Positions 6,884 to 7,626 of a DNA stretch of 7,626 bases are shown piece after piece. The notes under the pieces are model-generated. The model was not told the origin of the DNA. It saw only the letters and a list, made by a program, of their open reading frames with translations, and did no database searches. The number at the start of each line of letters is the position of its first letter. The stretch's first letter is position 1. The position numbers and the translations under genes are program-made. This DNA is from Nitrospira sp. (lineage in GTDB: Bacteria > Nitrospirota > Nitrospiria > Nitrospirales > Nitrospiraceae): NCBI GenBank assembly GCA_029858925.1, contig JAOUEB010000054.1, positions 1-7,626 of the forward strand, written 5' to 3'.

Positions 6884-7034
6884 TGCCGGAGTCGATCTAT
6901 TGCGAGAAGCGCATCATGAACCGCGAGGGAGCGGTGGCAATTCGGCGCGGCTCGCGGAGGACTCTCTACGCGCGATCGCCGAGCATCACCACCGGATCGG
7001 AATCAAGGGGGACATGTCGACGGCCAACGCTGCA
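6828..7034 (+). pseudogene. Start-less open frame, possible frameshifted remnant
   Basis: This frame is open from just after a TGA at 6825 to a TAG at 7035. It reads as plausible protein, including VHISIDAGVDLLREAHH and LAEDSLRAIAEHHHRIGIKG, but has no ATG before the late one near its end and no ribosome binding site. It overlaps the end of the 78-residue gene in a different frame, so it may be that gene's displaced C-terminus or an unrelated remnant. The assignment rests on composition only. Confidence 0.25.
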
Positions 7035-7125
7035 TAGTCAGGGGGCAGCTGTATGGCTCTGTGAAGACGGAAGTGGTACAAAACACTGAAAATCATTCCT
7101 CCTTTATGGTAGTGCGGTGAGTAGC

Positions 7126-7626
7126 GTGGGCCTTTCACGAGATTTGGTACACGCTGATCCTCGGAGTGCAAGTCACCAAACACTGATTTGCTCCTTTGTT
7201 CAATTTGAAACAGCTCCGGCGCTGGTGGCGTTTGATCGAAAGGGGAGCCATGTTTGGTCGTTCCATGAATTGGTCGAGAGGGCGTAGCGGCTCGCGACAG
7301 GACGGGCCGCGGTCGGTTTGTGGCAGGGAGCCCATGCCGTACTCTGCGCGCCCAGCAGTTCGGAATGGATCGTCGCCTGTTTTGCGTTGATCGAAGCAGG
7401 AGTGGTTCCGGTGCCAGTCGATACTCAGGTCGGTGAGGAGGAACTCCGGCACATTCGCCAAGACTGTGAGGCTCGTTGGATCTTCACGACGAGGTCGATG
7501 GCCGATCGCTTTGCCACGCTGATGGCCGACCATGATGGCCGTCTGATGTTGCTGGATGTTGGTCAGGAAGACAAGAGAAGTTTCCAGCGCTATCTTGCTG
7601 AGCCGGCCAAGACGTTTCCGTCCGTC
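7126..7626 (+). pseudogene. AMP-dependent acyl-CoA synthetase/ligase (ANL family), 5' part, broken by in-frame TAG
   Basis: From GTG 7126 the frame reads MGLSRDLVHA, then PALVAFDRKGSHVWSFHELV, the characteristic opening of AMP-binding (ANL superfamily) enzymes, which adenylate a carboxylic acid before thioester formation. A TAG at 7285-7287 interrupts it at codon 54. The same frame continues without another stop to the window end: RLATG, then LCAPSSSEWIVACFALIEAG, then VVPVPVDTQ and EELRHIRQDCEARWIFTT. These match in order the first ANL subdomain (the 'GDRV.L.APNS.EW..A..A...AG...VP.' region). Because homology resumes in the same frame, a single nonsense change (for example a Ser TCG to TAG) is the simplest explanation. 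Catalytic motifs such as the P-loop lie beyond the window. The 5' end is uncertain: GTG 7126 has only a weak GGTGA site, and GTG 7117 is an alternative. A truncated protein from TTG 7318 or ATG 7498 would lack the N-terminus. Sequencing error cannot be excluded. Confidence 0.7.

Noticed and set aside
6787..7089. A 100-residue plus-strand open frame overlapping the 78-aa gene.
   Set aside because: Arg/Ser-rich composition typical of out-of-frame translation, with no ribosome binding site; the overlapping frames are better candidates.
7135..7533. A 132-residue minus-strand open frame near the right end.
   Set aside because: The plus strand here encodes recognisable AMP-ligase sequence, so the minus frame is a shadow.
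1..7626. CRISPR array, tRNA/rRNA genes, insertion sequence or attachment site.
   Set aside because: Reading the window showed no regularly spaced repeats, no tRNA-like cloverleaf, no transposase-like protein and no terminal repeats with target duplications.

Overview
The window is moderately GC-rich bacterial chromosome. Every well-supported gene is on the + strand, with purine-rich Shine-Dalgarno sites and short operonic gaps. The species cannot be fixed from the sequence. A Nitrospira-like bacterium (Nitrospirota) is a tentative guess, based on the general character of the proteins, a candidate sigma-54 promoter and the AMP-ligase fragment.

Layout. (1) 226-1212 encodes a stand-alone TIR-domain protein: an N-terminal TIR fold with a candidate NADase glutamate and a C-terminal beta-rich domain. 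No Thoeris or CBASS partner gene is visible, so it is either a solo effector or separated from its partners. (2) 1213-1828 is a 616-base stretch with no convincing gene. It holds a possible coding remnant, a close match to a sigma-54 -24/-12 promoter at 1507-1522, an 8-base G run and inverted repeats in what would be a long 5' leader. (3) 1829-3399 is a compact three-gene cluster for exported proteins: a small four-cysteine protein, an astacin-like metzincin protease, and a second small four-cysteine protein that is clearly a paralogue of the first. (4) 3537-6530 encodes a 997-residue multidomain protein resembling fungalysin/thermolysin (gluzincin) metallopeptidases: FTP/PepSY-like prodomains, a Pro-rich linker, a catalytic-like domain with atypical metal motifs, CARDB/Ig-like domains and a Cys-tipped tail. 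It has no recognisable signal peptide. (5) A perfect 14-bp inverted repeat follows its stop. (6) 6647-7626 looks partly decayed: a 78-residue hypothetical gene, a start-less open frame overlapping its end, and the 5' part of an AMP-dependent acyl-CoA synthetase-type gene. That last gene is broken by an in-frame TAG and runs off the window.

How they may work together. The most coherent unit is 1829-3399, possibly extended to 6530: two unrelated classes of metalloprotease beside two paralogous small secreted proteins. The small proteins could be trans-acting inhibitors, chaperones or targeting partners of the metzincin, which itself lacks an obvious prodomain. This is inference from gene order and sequence, not established function.
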